Source: Vulcanimicrobiota bacterium (GTDB lineage Bacteria; Vulcanimicrobiota; JAJTBE01). Taken from it: a stretch of 50,760 nt of DNA. The notes under the pieces are model-generated. The model made no database searches and had not been told where the DNA came from. It worked only from the letters and a program-made list of their open reading frames with translations. The stretch covers positions 1 through 50,760 of the forward strand of contig JAIORV010000073.1 of the NCBI GenBank assembly GCA_021107945.1, written 5' to 3'. Positions 34,995-44,022 of this stretch are shown piece by piece. A program made the translations under genes and the position numbers. Position 1 is the stretch's first letter; every line of letters starts with the position of its first letter.

Positions 34995-35048
34995 TTGTCC
35001 TCTTGAAAATTAGGATGTAATGATTTAATTCTGAAAAGAATGAAAAAT

Positions 35049-35110
35049 ATATATTAGAAGATAGTTTGGAAGTTGGAATTTTCGTATCCAACTTCCAATT
35101 TCTAATATAT
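35049..35110. repeat. long hairpin after S1 gene
   Basis: The outer arms ATATATTAG (35049-35057) and CTAATATAT (35102-35110) are perfect. The inner arms TTGGAAGTTGGA (35066-35077) and TCCAACTTCCAA (35087-35098) are also perfect. Only GATTTTAGGG follows, so it is a weak terminator at best, though it could end the S1 transcript or protect its 3' end. Confidence 0.7.
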
Positions 35111-35245
35111 GATTTTAGGGATATTAATCAGATAAAGTCTTCATGGCAAACTTCTGTGATGAAAAAACACATGTTCGATAGTCTCTTCTCTAACCTCAGG
35201 TCTCTTGTCTTGCGATAAATAAACAATATTCAGGATTGATGTTAT

Positions 35246-35878
35246 ATGGATCAAAAAACTTACCGGACTTATCCACAAGATAAATACATTATTGCGCTTA
35301 CCGGTGGAATAGCAACCGGGAAATCATACGTATCGAAAATTCTTCAGACACTGGGAGCAGGAATTGTCGATACGGACAGGATTGCAAGAAAGGTTGTGGA
35401 ACCGGGTACTCCATTGCTTTATGAAATAAGGGAAATCTGGGGGGATGACCTCATAAAAAAAGATGGGACACTTGATAGAAGCAAGCTGGCATCAATCATA
35501 TTTTCATCGGATAAAGACAGGGAGAAGCTGAACAACTTGATGCACCCGGCGATCAGGAAAGTTATGTATGCCGATGTAAAGAAATTAAAGCAAAACCTGG
35601 TGTTTATTATTATCCCCCTGTTGTATGAAGCAAAAATTCCAATAAAATATGATGAATCCTGGATTGTTTCTTGCACCCCGGATCAACAAATGAAGAGACT
35701 TATGGGGAGAGACAAAATAACACGGCAACAGGCTCAAAAAAGGATTGACTCCCAGATTCCCATTGATGAAAAAAGGAACCTTTGCGATATCGTAATTGAC
35801 AATACCGGCACTCCGGAAATGACATTTGCCCATGTTTTCCATCAATGGCAGGAGTTGCTGAAAAGGGCGAGCTTTTAA
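35246..35878 (+). CDS. coaE: dephospho-CoA kinase
   Basis: 210 residues. Phosphorylates the 3'-hydroxyl of dephospho-CoA, the last step of coenzyme A synthesis. The P-loop is LTGGIATGKS. DTDRIARKVVEPGTP is the CoA-domain segment, then HPAIRKVM, VFIIIPLLYEAK and the adenine-binding RLMGRDKITRQQAQKRIDSQ. VIDNTGTPEMTF is near the end. Length is typical. It converges on gatC; repeat DNA fills the 122 bases between them. Confidence 0.95.
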   Translation: MDQKTYRTYPQDKYIIALTGGIATGKSYVSKILQTLGAGIVDTDRIARKVVEPGTPLLYEIREIWGDDLIKKDGTLDRSKLASIIFSSDKDREKLNNLMHPAIRKVMYADVKKLKQNLVFIIIPLLYEAKIPIKYDESWIVSCTPDQQMKRLMGRDKITRQQAQKRIDSQIPIDEKRNLCDIVIDNTGTPEMTFAHVFHQWQELLKRASF

Positions 35879-35880
35879 AT

Positions 35881-35992
35881 TCAACGCAGAGAGCGCAGAG
35901 AGCGCAGAGATATATAAATCCGGATAATGGTTTTTATATCGTATGTATTCAGTTTTATCCTATAGGAGGGATTTCCCAATCCCGATTTCATG
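35881..35992. repeat. GCAGAG tandem plus GTATTCAG-type module
   Basis: AACGCAGAGAGCGCAGAGAG continues GCGCAGAG (35883-35910). It is followed by GTATGTATTCAG at 35940 and TAGGAGGGATTTCCCAATCC with CCGATTTCATG after it. It fills the convergent gap between coaE and gatC. Confidence 0.7.
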
Positions 35993-36000
35993 ATTTTATC

Positions 36001-36318
36001 CTACCCGTTCTTCTTTCCCATAATCGGGGGCATTTTGAAATAATCATTTTCCCTGTCGGGCGCGTTGGACAGCACTTCCTCCGGGGAAAGCGATTTTTTT
36101 ATGACATCCTTCCTGAATATGTTTGACAAGGGCGCGGTTTGAAAAGTGGGATCGATACCTGATGTCTCCAGCTTTTGAATTTGATTTACATAATCGATTA
36201 TCTCTCCAAGCTCTCCTGTAAACCTGTCAATATCTTCCGGCGAAAGCTGAAGTCGGCAAAGATGCGCCATATGCCTGACCTCATCAACAGTTATGCTCTT
36301 GTTTTGGGATTTTGCCAA
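36001..36318 (-). CDS. gatC: Asp/Glu-tRNA amidotransferase subunit C
   Basis: 105 residues with a TTG start at 36318, supported by GGAGG seven bases upstream. GatC holds the GatA-GatB complex that converts Glu-tRNA(Gln) or Asp-tRNA(Asn) to the amide form. ITVDEVRHMAHLCRLQLSPEDIDRF, then ELGEIIDYVNQIQKLETSGIDPT and a C-terminal DRENDYFKMPPIMG are family-typical. gatA and gatB are not adjacent; the gene sits instead behind pilT and an unknown gene. Confidence 0.93.
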   Translation of the reverse strand: MAKSQNKSITVDEVRHMAHLCRLQLSPEDIDRFTGELGEIIDYVNQIQKLETSGIDPTFQTAPLSNIFRKDVIKKSLSPEEVLSNAPDRENDYFKMPPIMGKKNG

Positions 36319-36333
36319 TGCAATACCTCCGGG

Positions 36334-37017
36334 CTAATTAATTTCCGGGATATTAACTTCAATCCTGGGAATTAATTTATGTATATGTTTTCTATAAACC
36401 TGGCTTTCAAGCTCGAAATCATAGACAGTATTATAAAACTTGAGTTTCCTTTTTTCCTGCGCAAGATATGCGATCAGGCAGGGATCCAACCTGGAGTTAT
36501 TCGAATAGCAGGCAATTTTATTAACAAGCTTTCTGAAATTGTTTGAGCTGACATATCCCGGGTTTTTCAGAATGCTCCTGTAGTTGAAGGATGAATGGTC
36601 AATCCTGTACGGAGTTTGCTCCTCTTTTAAATATATGTCAAGCAGGTACGTATCTCTCCATTCTTTTGTCTCATCCATCTGCCTGTCAGGATCGCCAAGC
36701 AAAACCTGGCGAATTCTTATCCTGAGACTCGATTTGGGAGCCTCACCGGAATTTCTTTCCGCGTGGACAATACCCAGGGATAGAAGTTCAATATCCTCCC
36801 AGGGTATTCTTTTCGTGGTTTCCGATGTATGAATTACCATCTGGTCTTTTTCTATGCTTCCTGATTTAATTCTTATCGGGACAGGAGTAGGTATTCTGCC
36901 CTGGTCAAGATGCTCATACTGCTGGAATTCTTTCATTGAAAGGCGATCAAGGTTTTCAATTCCTTCCGCCAGTGATCGCCACGGAAATTCTACTGATTCA
37001 TTTGTTTTTTCTTCCAA
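36334..37017 (-). CDS. uncharacterised protein between pilT and gatC
   Basis: 227 residues with a TTG start at 37017 and AGGGTGAT upstream. No family recognised. The first half, TPVPIRIKSGSIEKDQMVIHTSETTKRIPWEDIELLSLGIVH, looks like a small beta domain in which a setting is translated into an address (PH-like pattern of the kind IPWEDI.LL.LG), followed by a helical C-terminus (NNFRKLVNKIACYS). No signal or membrane helix. It is 30 bases after pilT and 15 before gatC, so the three are probably co-transcribed. Confidence 0.65.
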   Translation of the reverse strand: MEEKTNESVEFPWRSLAEGIENLDRLSMKEFQQYEHLDQGRIPTPVPIRIKSGSIEKDQMVIHTSETTKRIPWEDIELLSLGIVHAERNSGEAPKSSLRIRIRQVLLGDPDRQMDETKEWRDTYLLDIYLKEEQTPYRIDHSSFNYRSILKNPGYVSSNNFRKLVNKIACYSNNSRLDPCLIAYLAQEKRKLKFYNTVYDFELESQVYRKHIHKLIPRIEVNIPEIN

Positions 37018-37047
37018 TTTTTATCACCCTGCTCTATTATAGCAAAA

Positions 37048-38184
37048 TTAACGATACCTTTCATCCTCTTCTCCGCTGCTTCTTATGTAAACAGGCATTG
37101 TCTTGATTTTGAGCTTCATATCGTGAGAATTATCGGAATTTTTAATACATTCCTGAACGGTGATTTGTTGGGTTTTGTAAAGCTCCATCAGGCTATGGTC
37201 GAAGCTCTGCATACCCTCGGGATGGAATATATCCAACTCTTTCTTCATTTGCTTCAATGAGCCCTTTGCAATAAGGTCGGAGATTCTTGCATTGTTTATT
37301 AGGATCTCCAGTGCCGCCACCCGTGCGCCCGTTACCCCGGGAATGAGACGCTGGGAAACGATTCCCTTGAGGTTAAGGGACAACTGTTTCAATATCTGTT
37401 CATGCATCTCCGACGGGAAAAACTGGAGAACTCTCTCAACGGTTTGTGTGGCATTGTTTGAATGTAGTGTCGAAAGGACAAGGTGTCCCGTCTCAGCAAA
37501 ATAAACAGCGGTTTTCACACTCATGGCATCTCTCATCTCTCCCACCAGCATAACATCGGGAGCCTGTCTTACTGCGTTTTCCATAGCGTCCTGGAATGAG
37601 AAAGTATCACTGCCTACTTCTCTCTGGCTGACTATACATTTTATATCCTTATGCACAAACTCGATGGGATCCTCCACTGTCAGTATATGCCCCGTGCTGT
37701 TCAGATTCCTGTGATGAATCATTGCGGCGAGTGTTGTGGATTTACCCGAACCCGTGGGACCTGTTACAAGAACAAGTCCCCTTTTTTCCATCACGAGCCT
37801 TTTCAAGACCTGGGGAAGTCCGAGGTCATCCACGGTGGGAATGTCTTCCTTCACCCTCCTCATAACAATTCCATGCCATCCCCTCTCCTTGTAGATGTTT
37901 ACACGGAATCGCCCCACGCCCTCTTTCTCATATACAAGGTTCGCCTCGGGCTTTTTTTCCAGGAAGTCATTTCTAATACGGGGAGGCATCATTTGCAAGG
38001 CAAGTATTTCCGTCTGCTCCGGTGTGAGAGGGTCAATATCAACGGGTACCAGTTGCCCCTCTATTCTCAGGTTTGGTGGACTTTTTGCCTTGATATAGAC
38101 ATCGGAAGCATCATTTTCCACCATAAGCTTCAGAACCTGCTCAAGCAGGCTGGCAAGATATTCTTCAATGGGCTCTTCAGACAT
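37048..38184 (-). CDS. pilT: type IV pilus retraction ATPase PilT
   Basis: 378 residues. Hexameric ATPase that powers pilus retraction. The N-terminal PAS-like domain (ASDVYIKAKSPPNLRIEG) is followed by Walker A GPTGSGKST (near 141-150). The Asp box VEDPIEFVHKD, Walker B-like VMLVGEMRD and the His box TGHLVLSTLHSNNA come next. The C-terminal region has the MQSFDHSLMEL segment in place of AIRNLI-type motifs. The genes for pilus assembly (pilB, pilC, pilin) are not here. GGAGGGTTACC precedes the start. It heads pilT-unknown-gatC. Confidence 0.94.
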   Translation of the reverse strand: MSEEPIEEYLASLLEQVLKLMVENDASDVYIKAKSPPNLRIEGQLVPVDIDPLTPEQTEILALQMMPPRIRNDFLEKKPEANLVYEKEGVGRFRVNIYKERGWHGIVMRRVKEDIPTVDDLGLPQVLKRLVMEKRGLVLVTGPTGSGKSTTLAAMIHHRNLNSTGHILTVEDPIEFVHKDIKCIVSQREVGSDTFSFQDAMENAVRQAPDVMLVGEMRDAMSVKTAVYFAETGHLVLSTLHSNNATQTVERVLQFFPSEMHEQILKQLSLNLKGIVSQRLIPGVTGARVAALEILINNARISDLIAKGSLKQMKKELDIFHPEGMQSFDHSLMELYKTQQITVQECIKNSDNSHDMKLKIKTMPVYIRSSGEEDERYR

Positions 38185-38267
38185 GGTAACCCTCCTTTTA
38201 TTTTTTGCATCAATTCACTCAATTCCAACCTGATTCATACCGCTTTCAAAGGGTCTATCGACACCCT

Positions 38268-38480
38268 CTTATCCGACCTCCGGCCTCCGTTCTCCGTTTA
38301 TCGGGACGGGGACGTCCCTCCTACACACCTGGAGATGGGAAACGGGAAGTGGGATCCACTTTCCATTATCCATTATCCATTATCCATTATCCATTATCCG
38401 ACTTCTGACCTCCGGCCTCCGACTTCCGGTCTCCGTCATCGGCCATCTTATCTCCGTCATCCGACTTCCGGTTTCGTACA
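38268..38480. repeat. mosaic of dispersed repeat modules
   Basis: In the reverse orientation it holds CCGTTTATCGGGACGGGGAC followed by GTCCCTCC (38293-38320). Next come a CCATTATC tandem (38359-38400) and GACTTCTGACCTCCGGCCTC-type words to 38470. It overlaps the last ~90 bases of plsY. The same modules lie at 21880-22095 and 46490-46545. Confidence 0.75.
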
Positions 38481-39088
38481 ATTTTTTTCTCCTCGCCCTT
38501 GAGAAGCCTGCCTATGTTGGCCCTATGTTTATAGAAAGCAAATGCGCTGGCAATAAATCCAAATATTATGAATTCTTTAGGTGATTTGAATACAATCATT
38601 AATATGGGCAGGGAAATGGATCCCATCAATGATCCGAGGGAGGAGAGCTTCGTGGTTGTAACTATAATTACCCAGACCAGGAGTGACAAAATCGCCGCTC
38701 TCCAGTCGAGAATAACGAAAACACCAAAGCTTGTGGCGATTCCCTTGCCTCCCTTGAAACCAAGGAACAGCGGGTAATTATGCCCCAATATCGAAGCAAA
38801 ACCCACAAGGGTAATAGTCAAATTCACCAGGTTTTGAGGGATTGCTCCCGGAAACCATTTGTTTATTCCCAGAGTCAATAGAATGGGGATGGCGCCTTTG
38901 ATTGAATCGCACAAAAATACCATCCCTCCGAGAAAGGGACCCAGTGCCCTCACGGCATTGGCGGTACCGATGTTACCGGAGCCTGTTTTTCTTATGTCTA
39001 TTCCCTTGAATTTCTTACCGATAACAATCCCATACGGAACCGAGCCGCTCAGGTAACCTATAATAACTAAAATGAATATCCAGAACAT
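38387..39088 (-). CDS. plsY: glycerol-3-phosphate acyltransferase PlsY
   Basis: 233 residues, against about 200 for the family. It transfers the acyl group from acyl-phosphate to glycerol 3-phosphate, the first step of phospholipid synthesis, in the inner membrane. Diagnostic motifs: GYLSGSVPYGIVIGK (motif 1), RKTGSGNIGTANAVRALG (motif 2) and GHNYPLFLGFKGGKGIAT (motif 3). About five hydrophobic segments. The last 30 residues (RNRKSDDGDKMADDG and on) are hydrophilic and coded by the dispersed repeat at 38387-38480. This tail is not part of the family and shows that repeat insertion replaced the original stop. Confidence 0.93.
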   Translation of the reverse strand: MFWIFILVIIGYLSGSVPYGIVIGKKFKGIDIRKTGSGNIGTANAVRALGPFLGGMVFLCDSIKGAIPILLTLGINKWFPGAIPQNLVNLTITLVGFASILGHNYPLFLGFKGGKGIATSFGVFVILDWRAAILSLLVWVIIVTTTKLSSLGSLMGSISLPILMIVFKSPKEFIIFGFIASAFAFYKHRANIGRLLKGEEKKIVRNRKSDDGDKMADDGDRKSEAGGQKSDNG

Positions 39089-39126
39089 TATTATTCCGCT
39101 CCCTGATTCTGATTATCCCTCCGGGT

Positions 39127-40452
39127 CTATTTCTTGAATATGAGCCTGATCGGAGTCCCCTTAAAGCCCAGGGCATCCCTGAGTCGATTTTCAAGATAAC
39201 GCTTATATGAAAAGTGCAACAGCTTCGGCGAGTTTACCTTGAGAATAAATGTCGGAGGCCCAGCTAAAAGCTGAAAAGCGTAATATAATTTCAGTTTCTT
39301 ACCCGTGAAAGACGGCGGCGGTTTGTAAAAGAACGCCTCATGTAAGATATTGTTTACAACCGATGTTTCAATTTTCCTTATACATTCATCATAGACCTTC
39401 AATATTCCCGGCAGTATTTTTTTTGTTCCAATTTTTTCAAGCGCTGATGTGAAAAGAATGGGCGCATACCGGAGAAAATCCATCTCCTCCCGGAGGAATT
39501 CCTCGAATGAGCGCATTGACTCACTGTGCCTATTCTCTCTATAATCCGGCTCGATCAGGTCCCATTTGTTAACCACCAGGATTACTCCCTTACCCTCATC
39601 GTCAAGTATGCCTCCTATCCGCTTATCCTGATTTACCGCGGGTTCCGAGGCGTCAATTACAAGAAGGGACACCTGGCTACGCTTGATCGCATTCTTTGCT
39701 CTGTGGGTGCTATAATATTCTATCCGGTCATCGATTTTTGCTTTCCTGCGAAGGCCGGCTGTGTCAACAATAACAAATTTCGATCCACCCCATGAAACGG
39801 TCGAATCAACCGCATCCCTGGTAGTGCCGGGCTTGGGTGTTACGATCGCCCTTTCTTCCCCGGTTATTGCATTGAGAAGAGAAGATTTGCCTACATTAGG
39901 CCTTCCCACAATCGAGATGTATATCTCGTTTTCTTCAACTTCATCTCCTGTATCTGGGGGGAGCTTGTCAGTAATCAAATCAAGCAGATCGCCGGTTCCG
40001 TTGCCATGAACAGCCGAGACGCAAAGTATATTCTCCCATCCCAATGAATAAAACTCCGAAGCTTCAACCTCCATTTCACAGTTATCAACCTTGTTCGCCA
40101 CAACGATGATATCTTTTCCTGAATTCCTGAGGAGGTTTGCAACGTCCTGATCCAGGGGGTGAATACCCTCTCGGACGTCCACAATGAAAAGAATTAAATT
40201 TGCTTCATCAATCGCTACCTCAACCTGTAATCTTATCATCATCTTCAGGTTGTCGGCATCATGAAGCAATATTCCCCCCGTGTCAACAAGGGTGAAATTT
40301 CTCCCATTCCAATCACATTCACGGTATATCCTGTCACGGGTTACGCCGGGAGTGCTCTCCACTATGGCATCTCTGCGGGATATTAATCTATTCAATAGCG
40401 CGGATTTGCCCACATTGGGCCTGCCGACTATCGCTACAATTGACTTTGCCAT
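39127..40452 (-). CDS. der: ribosome-assembly GTPase Der (EngA)
   Basis: 441 residues. Two tandem GTPase domains: GRPNVGKSALLNRL with DTGG, then GRPNVGKSSLLNAI with DTAG, and each NKVD/NKWD motif. The C-terminal KH-like domain ends GFKGTPIRLIFKK. It binds the 50S subunit during maturation. AGAGGAAATATC precedes ATG. Just upstream of plsY with a 38-base gap. Confidence 0.96.
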   Translation of the reverse strand: MAKSIVAIVGRPNVGKSALLNRLISRRDAIVESTPGVTRDRIYRECDWNGRNFTLVDTGGILLHDADNLKMMIRLQVEVAIDEANLILFIVDVREGIHPLDQDVANLLRNSGKDIIVVANKVDNCEMEVEASEFYSLGWENILCVSAVHGNGTGDLLDLITDKLPPDTGDEVEENEIYISIVGRPNVGKSSLLNAITGEERAIVTPKPGTTRDAVDSTVSWGGSKFVIVDTAGLRRKAKIDDRIEYYSTHRAKNAIKRSQVSLLVIDASEPAVNQDKRIGGILDDEGKGVILVVNKWDLIEPDYRENRHSESMRSFEEFLREEMDFLRYAPILFTSALEKIGTKKILPGILKVYDECIRKIETSVVNNILHEAFFYKPPPSFTGKKLKLYYAFQLLAGPPTFILKVNSPKLLHFSYKRYLENRLRDALGFKGTPIRLIFKK

Positions 40453-40696
40453 GATATTTCCTCTTTTTCACATTATTAGTTCTTTATTTCATTAATTAAT
40501 CTTAAAATCATTTATAACATCAAAAACTACCGGGAGCAACTATGCCGGAATTTTATTTGCAATAAATACTCTCAATATAATGATTGGATTCTTTCAGGAA
40601 GTTATATGACATTTCCTTCTCGATATAATGAGAAAAATATTGAAAGCAAATATATCCGGGTATCCACAGTTCCCGGATCGATATTTTAAATTATAT

Positions 40697-40742
40697 GTAA
40701 CTGTTCACCGCAGAGAACGCAGAGGACGCAGAGAGCACTGAA
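40697..40742. repeat. GCAGAG-type module with element end
   Basis: GTAACTGTTCACCGCAGAGA opens at 40697 and continues ACGCAGAGGACGCAGAGAGC. The copy is truncated on the right. The rest of 40453-40784 is AT-rich and holds no gene. Confidence 0.7.
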
Positions 40743-40784
40743 ACAAGCCTTGCAACATGTTAACAAAATAGTAACATCATATAA

Positions 40785-40813
40785 TTGCATGGTGTCAATA
40801 CCGATGTTATAAT
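40785..40813 (+). promoter_or_regulatory. promoter of the glycine-zipper gene
   Basis: A perfect TATAAT (40808-40813) stands 17 bases from TTGCAT (40785-40790), a -35 matching consensus only in its first three bases. The gene starts 40 bases later at 40853, behind GGAG. Confidence 0.5.
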
Positions 40814-40852
40814 TAATGAGACAAATATAATCAATATTAGTGGAGTCATTTT

Positions 40853-42121
40853 ATGATTGACAAAAGTAATGCCATAGCCGGCCATTCTGCAAGAGTCGGT
40901 CCCGGCAACATCCTGGCATCAAAAAAGAAGAAAGCTCCGGCTTTGCCAAAGGATACGGTTGAGATTTCCGACGGCAAACAGGAGCCTGTAAAGCGGCCGT
41001 TACCTTCTAAAATGGCAAGAATGGCAAGGAAGGGAATTGCTAAAATTTCGGGTACCGCATGTGGAGCAGTAACTGCGGTGACAAATATCCCCCTCGGGAT
41101 GATCGAGGCGGGAAATCGTGTTCTTCACCCGGAGAAGGATATTGCAACCAGGAAAAAGGGCATTATAAACCGCTCTACACGAGTAAATACAGTGGCAGGA
41201 GCGGCCATAGGCTGTGTGGCTTTCGGTCCCGTCGGGCTTGTTGTCGGTGCCGCTATGGGATATATTCAAAGTACAATCAGCCGCTACCTGGATAGTAAAG
41301 CCCATGTCACGGATAACCTGATTGACAAGGTTGACAAAAAAGTTGACGAGACAATTCAAAACCTTCCCAACAAGGAGGATTCGTCAAAATTCAGAAAGCT
41401 CATCAATGCTACGGTTCAAGGCGGTATCGAAGCATCAAAAGAGGGGTGGCGCTCGGGAAAGGTAATCGGAGCCGGCTCCGGAGCAGGTTTGTTGTCAGGT
41501 GGAATGTTTATTGCAAGGGACATGAAGGATTCAATCAAAGATATTCATCAATCTGCAAAGGAAGAAATGACAGGAAAACCGAAGAATGGTGAAAGCAAGT
41601 CAATCATGGGTAAAATGTTTGAAGTTGGGATGGGAATCGTCTGCGGCGTGTCAGGCGTTATTATAAATGTACCCGGTGGGGCAATCGAAGGTGCACTACA
41701 ATCAGTCGAAAGAGGTAGTGAACGCAAGGAAATGACCAGGCCTCTTCTTCTTTTCTCGACGAATGCAGGCAAGATAATTCCTCCTGCAATTGTAGGCGCA
41801 GCAATAGGAGGTCCCGTGGGAGCCGCCGCCGGTACCGCGGTAGGTATGGTTTCAGGAAGTTTGACCACAATAATCGACGGCAAATATGGATTCAACAAGC
41901 AGATAGTGCGGCAAATTGATAAAGCTATTGACGAGGTTGTTGAAGATACGGGCAATAGCTCCGAGGGATACAGCGTTTATCATAACTCGGCAAAAGGGAC
42001 GCTTGTCGGCGCATATGCCGGATTAAAGGAAGGATGGAGAGTGGGATACAAGGGAGGCAAAGAATTCGCCCGTGGAGTATTCGATGCTCCAACTGAGGTT
42101 GTAAAAAAAGAGGAAGAGTAA
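40853..42121 (+). CDS. duplicated glycine-zipper protein of unknown function
   Basis: 422 residues. After a basic head (with DTVEIS) come two related halves. Each has an apolar start, a glycine-zipper (GAAIGCVAFGPVGLVVGAA in the first, GAAIGGPVGAAAGTAVGMV in the second), a charged helix with repeated Asp (DNLIDKVDKKVDETIQ; KQIVRQIDKAIDEVVED) and a closing G-rich part (ASKEGWRSGKVIGAGSGAG; GLKEGWRVGYKGGKEF). No signal peptide. The glycine zippers suggest membrane insertion or helix packing. No named family was recognised. Its own promoter is likely. Confidence 0.75.
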   Translation: MIDKSNAIAGHSARVGPGNILASKKKKAPALPKDTVEISDGKQEPVKRPLPSKMARMARKGIAKISGTACGAVTAVTNIPLGMIEAGNRVLHPEKDIATRKKGIINRSTRVNTVAGAAIGCVAFGPVGLVVGAAMGYIQSTISRYLDSKAHVTDNLIDKVDKKVDETIQNLPNKEDSSKFRKLINATVQGGIEASKEGWRSGKVIGAGSGAGLLSGGMFIARDMKDSIKDIHQSAKEEMTGKPKNGESKSIMGKMFEVGMGIVCGVSGVIINVPGGAIEGALQSVERGSERKEMTRPLLLFSTNAGKIIPPAIVGAAIGGPVGAAAGTAVGMVSGSLTTIIDGKYGFNKQIVRQIDKAIDEVVEDTGNSSEGYSVYHNSAKGTLVGAYAGLKEGWRVGYKGGKEFARGVFDAPTEVVKKEEE

Positions 42122-42126
42122 TTTTT

Positions 42127-42240
42127 TACCGCAGAAATCGCAGAGTCCGCTGAGTTTTTAATTAAGTTGGCAATTTATACCAATTAGTATTCATTTTTAT
42201 TGTAGGATGGGGTTCCCAACCCCGACAAAAAGGGGCATGA
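42127..42240. repeat. repeat modules after the glycine-zipper gene
   Basis: ACCGCAGAAATCGCAGAGTC continues CGCTGAG (42127-42153). It is followed by GTATTCATT (42187) and GTAGGATGGGGTTCCCAACC with CCGA after it (42203-42226), a diverged copy of the GTAGGAGGGATTTCCCAACC module. Confidence 0.65.
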
Positions 42241-42265
42241 AAGTTACAAAGAAAAAATAAATTTC

Positions 42266-43810
42266 TCATTTCATTTTAGTCTCTGTCTTTATCTCCCTCA
42301 CATCAACTCCTCTTTCTGAAAAATAAGAGATAAGGGACTTAATATCCGATTCAAGATGTAATTTGATTTCCTTAAATTCAGTTATTATCACCACATCGGA
42401 GCCGCTATTCTTTTCCTTAATTGTATATTCAAGAGCTTTTATATCACTCCATAAGAACTCCTCAACGTATGTTTTATAAATTATTCTCTCAGATATCTCC
42501 ATAGATTCTTTTTTAAATTCATCAGGCACCTCCACAAGAGGATCCTTTCTTTTACACAGAACAATGACATTCTCGTAAATATCGAGTATAAACGTTCTGC
42601 AAGGAAGCTTTGCTTGTGAAGCTACCACTATAATGGGTATAATGACAAATATTACAAGCAACCAGATAAACAAGCCGAGACTAAGTATTTCAAATGTCAC
42701 GTTGGAAAAACCCAACACTGCAGAAAACAAAGATAAAAATCCAATAATGAAAGATCCACACAATAAACTAAATATGGTTCTTGAAGAAATTTTATTGTAA
42801 TCTTTTTCCTTGAATGAATTTATAAAATTACCGGAATGGCGGTATTTGGAAGATATAAAAGTTTCATTCCCTTTTTCGCTTTCATTCCGTGGTATGCGGT
42901 AAAGCATTCCCTTTCCATGCCAGGGCGATTCGATTCTTTTTTTTATCTGGTGACTTTCAAGGAATTTTAAGCCTGTAAATATTCCAAAAATCCCACTCTT
43001 CCTATTCAACGCCCATCTTATTTCATCAACTCCCTGAAACCTCTTCTCCGGGTCAAGTTCCAGGCATTTCATAGAAATTTCAGAAAGCCAACGGGGAATC
43101 CTGGAATTGATCTCATGGGGAGGCTTGAATTTAAACGGGATGTCCTCGGGATTCACTCCGGTGAGCATGTAATGAAGCGTCGCCCCAAACGAATATATGT
43201 CAACCCTGGGGTCAGATTGTGAGGATCTATATTGCTCCGGGGCGGCATATCCCGGTGTTCCAAGCTCGATTGTATCCTTTAACTTCCCGGGAGAATAGAA
43301 ATGAGATGCTCCGAAATCAAAGAGAATCAAATAATCTTCCGGTGTTACAATCAAATTTCCGGGTTTCAGATCTCTGTAAATTATGCCCTGGCTATGAAGA
43401 TACTCGAGTATATCCACCATCTGAAACGAATACTGGACAATCTTTCGATTGAGAATTTTCCGTATCATAATGTCTTCCAGAACCTCACCGGAAATATATT
43501 CCCTTACATAATAGACCTTTCCGTTCTTGTCGAAAAAGTCATAAACACAAGGTATGTGTGGGTTGCTGAGCTGTTGAAGCGTCCTGAACTCCCGCTCGAA
43601 CATAAACCTGACCTCGTTAAAACGTTCGTAATTGTCAATTGTCCCTTTTGATTCCTTGATGACGAGCGGCTTATTGATTACTTCATCAGGATTTTCACTG
43701 ACATAATTATCCCTGGCCAGGTATATTACCGAGAATCCACCCTCTCCCACCTTGTCCTCAATTCGATACCTGTCTTTTAATATGTACCCGGGCTCAAGAT
43801 TTGCAGACAT
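42266..43810 (-). CDS. Ser/Thr protein kinase with C-terminal membrane region
   Basis: 514 residues behind AGGATATG. The kinase domain (about 14-270) has the loop GEGGFSVIYLA, the ATP lysine in LVIKES (Lys52), the catalytic loop YRDLKPGNLIV with Asp147 (Tyr in place of the usual His of HRD), DFGAS with Asp165 and AAPEQY. Two hydrophobic segments follow (about 350-405). A short soluble tail closes it. It phosphorylates cytoplasmic proteins and may sense envelope state. No adjacent phosphatase or substrate gene. Confidence 0.9.
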   Translation of the reverse strand: MSANLEPGYILKDRYRIEDKVGEGGFSVIYLARDNYVSENPDEVINKPLVIKESKGTIDNYERFNEVRFMFEREFRTLQQLSNPHIPCVYDFFDKNGKVYYVREYISGEVLEDIMIRKILNRKIVQYSFQMVDILEYLHSQGIIYRDLKPGNLIVTPEDYLILFDFGASHFYSPGKLKDTIELGTPGYAAPEQYRSSQSDPRVDIYSFGATLHYMLTGVNPEDIPFKFKPPHEINSRIPRWLSEISMKCLELDPEKRFQGVDEIRWALNRKSGIFGIFTGLKFLESHQIKKRIESPWHGKGMLYRIPRNESEKGNETFISSKYRHSGNFINSFKEKDYNKISSRTIFSLLCGSFIIGFLSLFSAVLGFSNVTFEILSLGLFIWLLVIFVIIPIIVVASQAKLPCRTFILDIYENVIVLCKRKDPLVEVPDEFKKESMEISERIIYKTYVEEFLWSDIKALEYTIKEKNSGSDVVIITEFKEIKLHLESDIKSLISYFSERGVDVREIKTETKMK

Positions 43811-43844
43811 ATTATCATATCCTGGTTATAGTTTTTTAATTAGT

Positions 43845-44004
43845 ATGTATTCAGCCCCATTCTGTAGGAGGGGTTTCCCAACCCCAATTTCATGGCGTTC
43901 CCATGCTGGTCAGGAGACCAGCCTCCACCCAAATTTAATGGAATTTGTAATTGTCTGAAGTGCTAACTTTATTAAAAACTCTGTGTCCTCTGTGGTAAAA
44001 AAAC
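43845..44004. repeat. GTATTCAG-type element with opposite GCAGAG module
   Basis: GTATGTATTCAGCCCCATTC opens near 43845, followed by GTAGGAGGGGTTTCCCAACC and a GCTGGTCAGGAGACCAGCC palindrome (43903 on), TCCACCCAAA, and CTCTGTGTCCTCTGTGGT at 43980. The layout matches 14961-15130 but the right end is less clear. Confidence 0.7.
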
Positions 44005-44022
44005 ATATGGGCTTAAAAGTAT

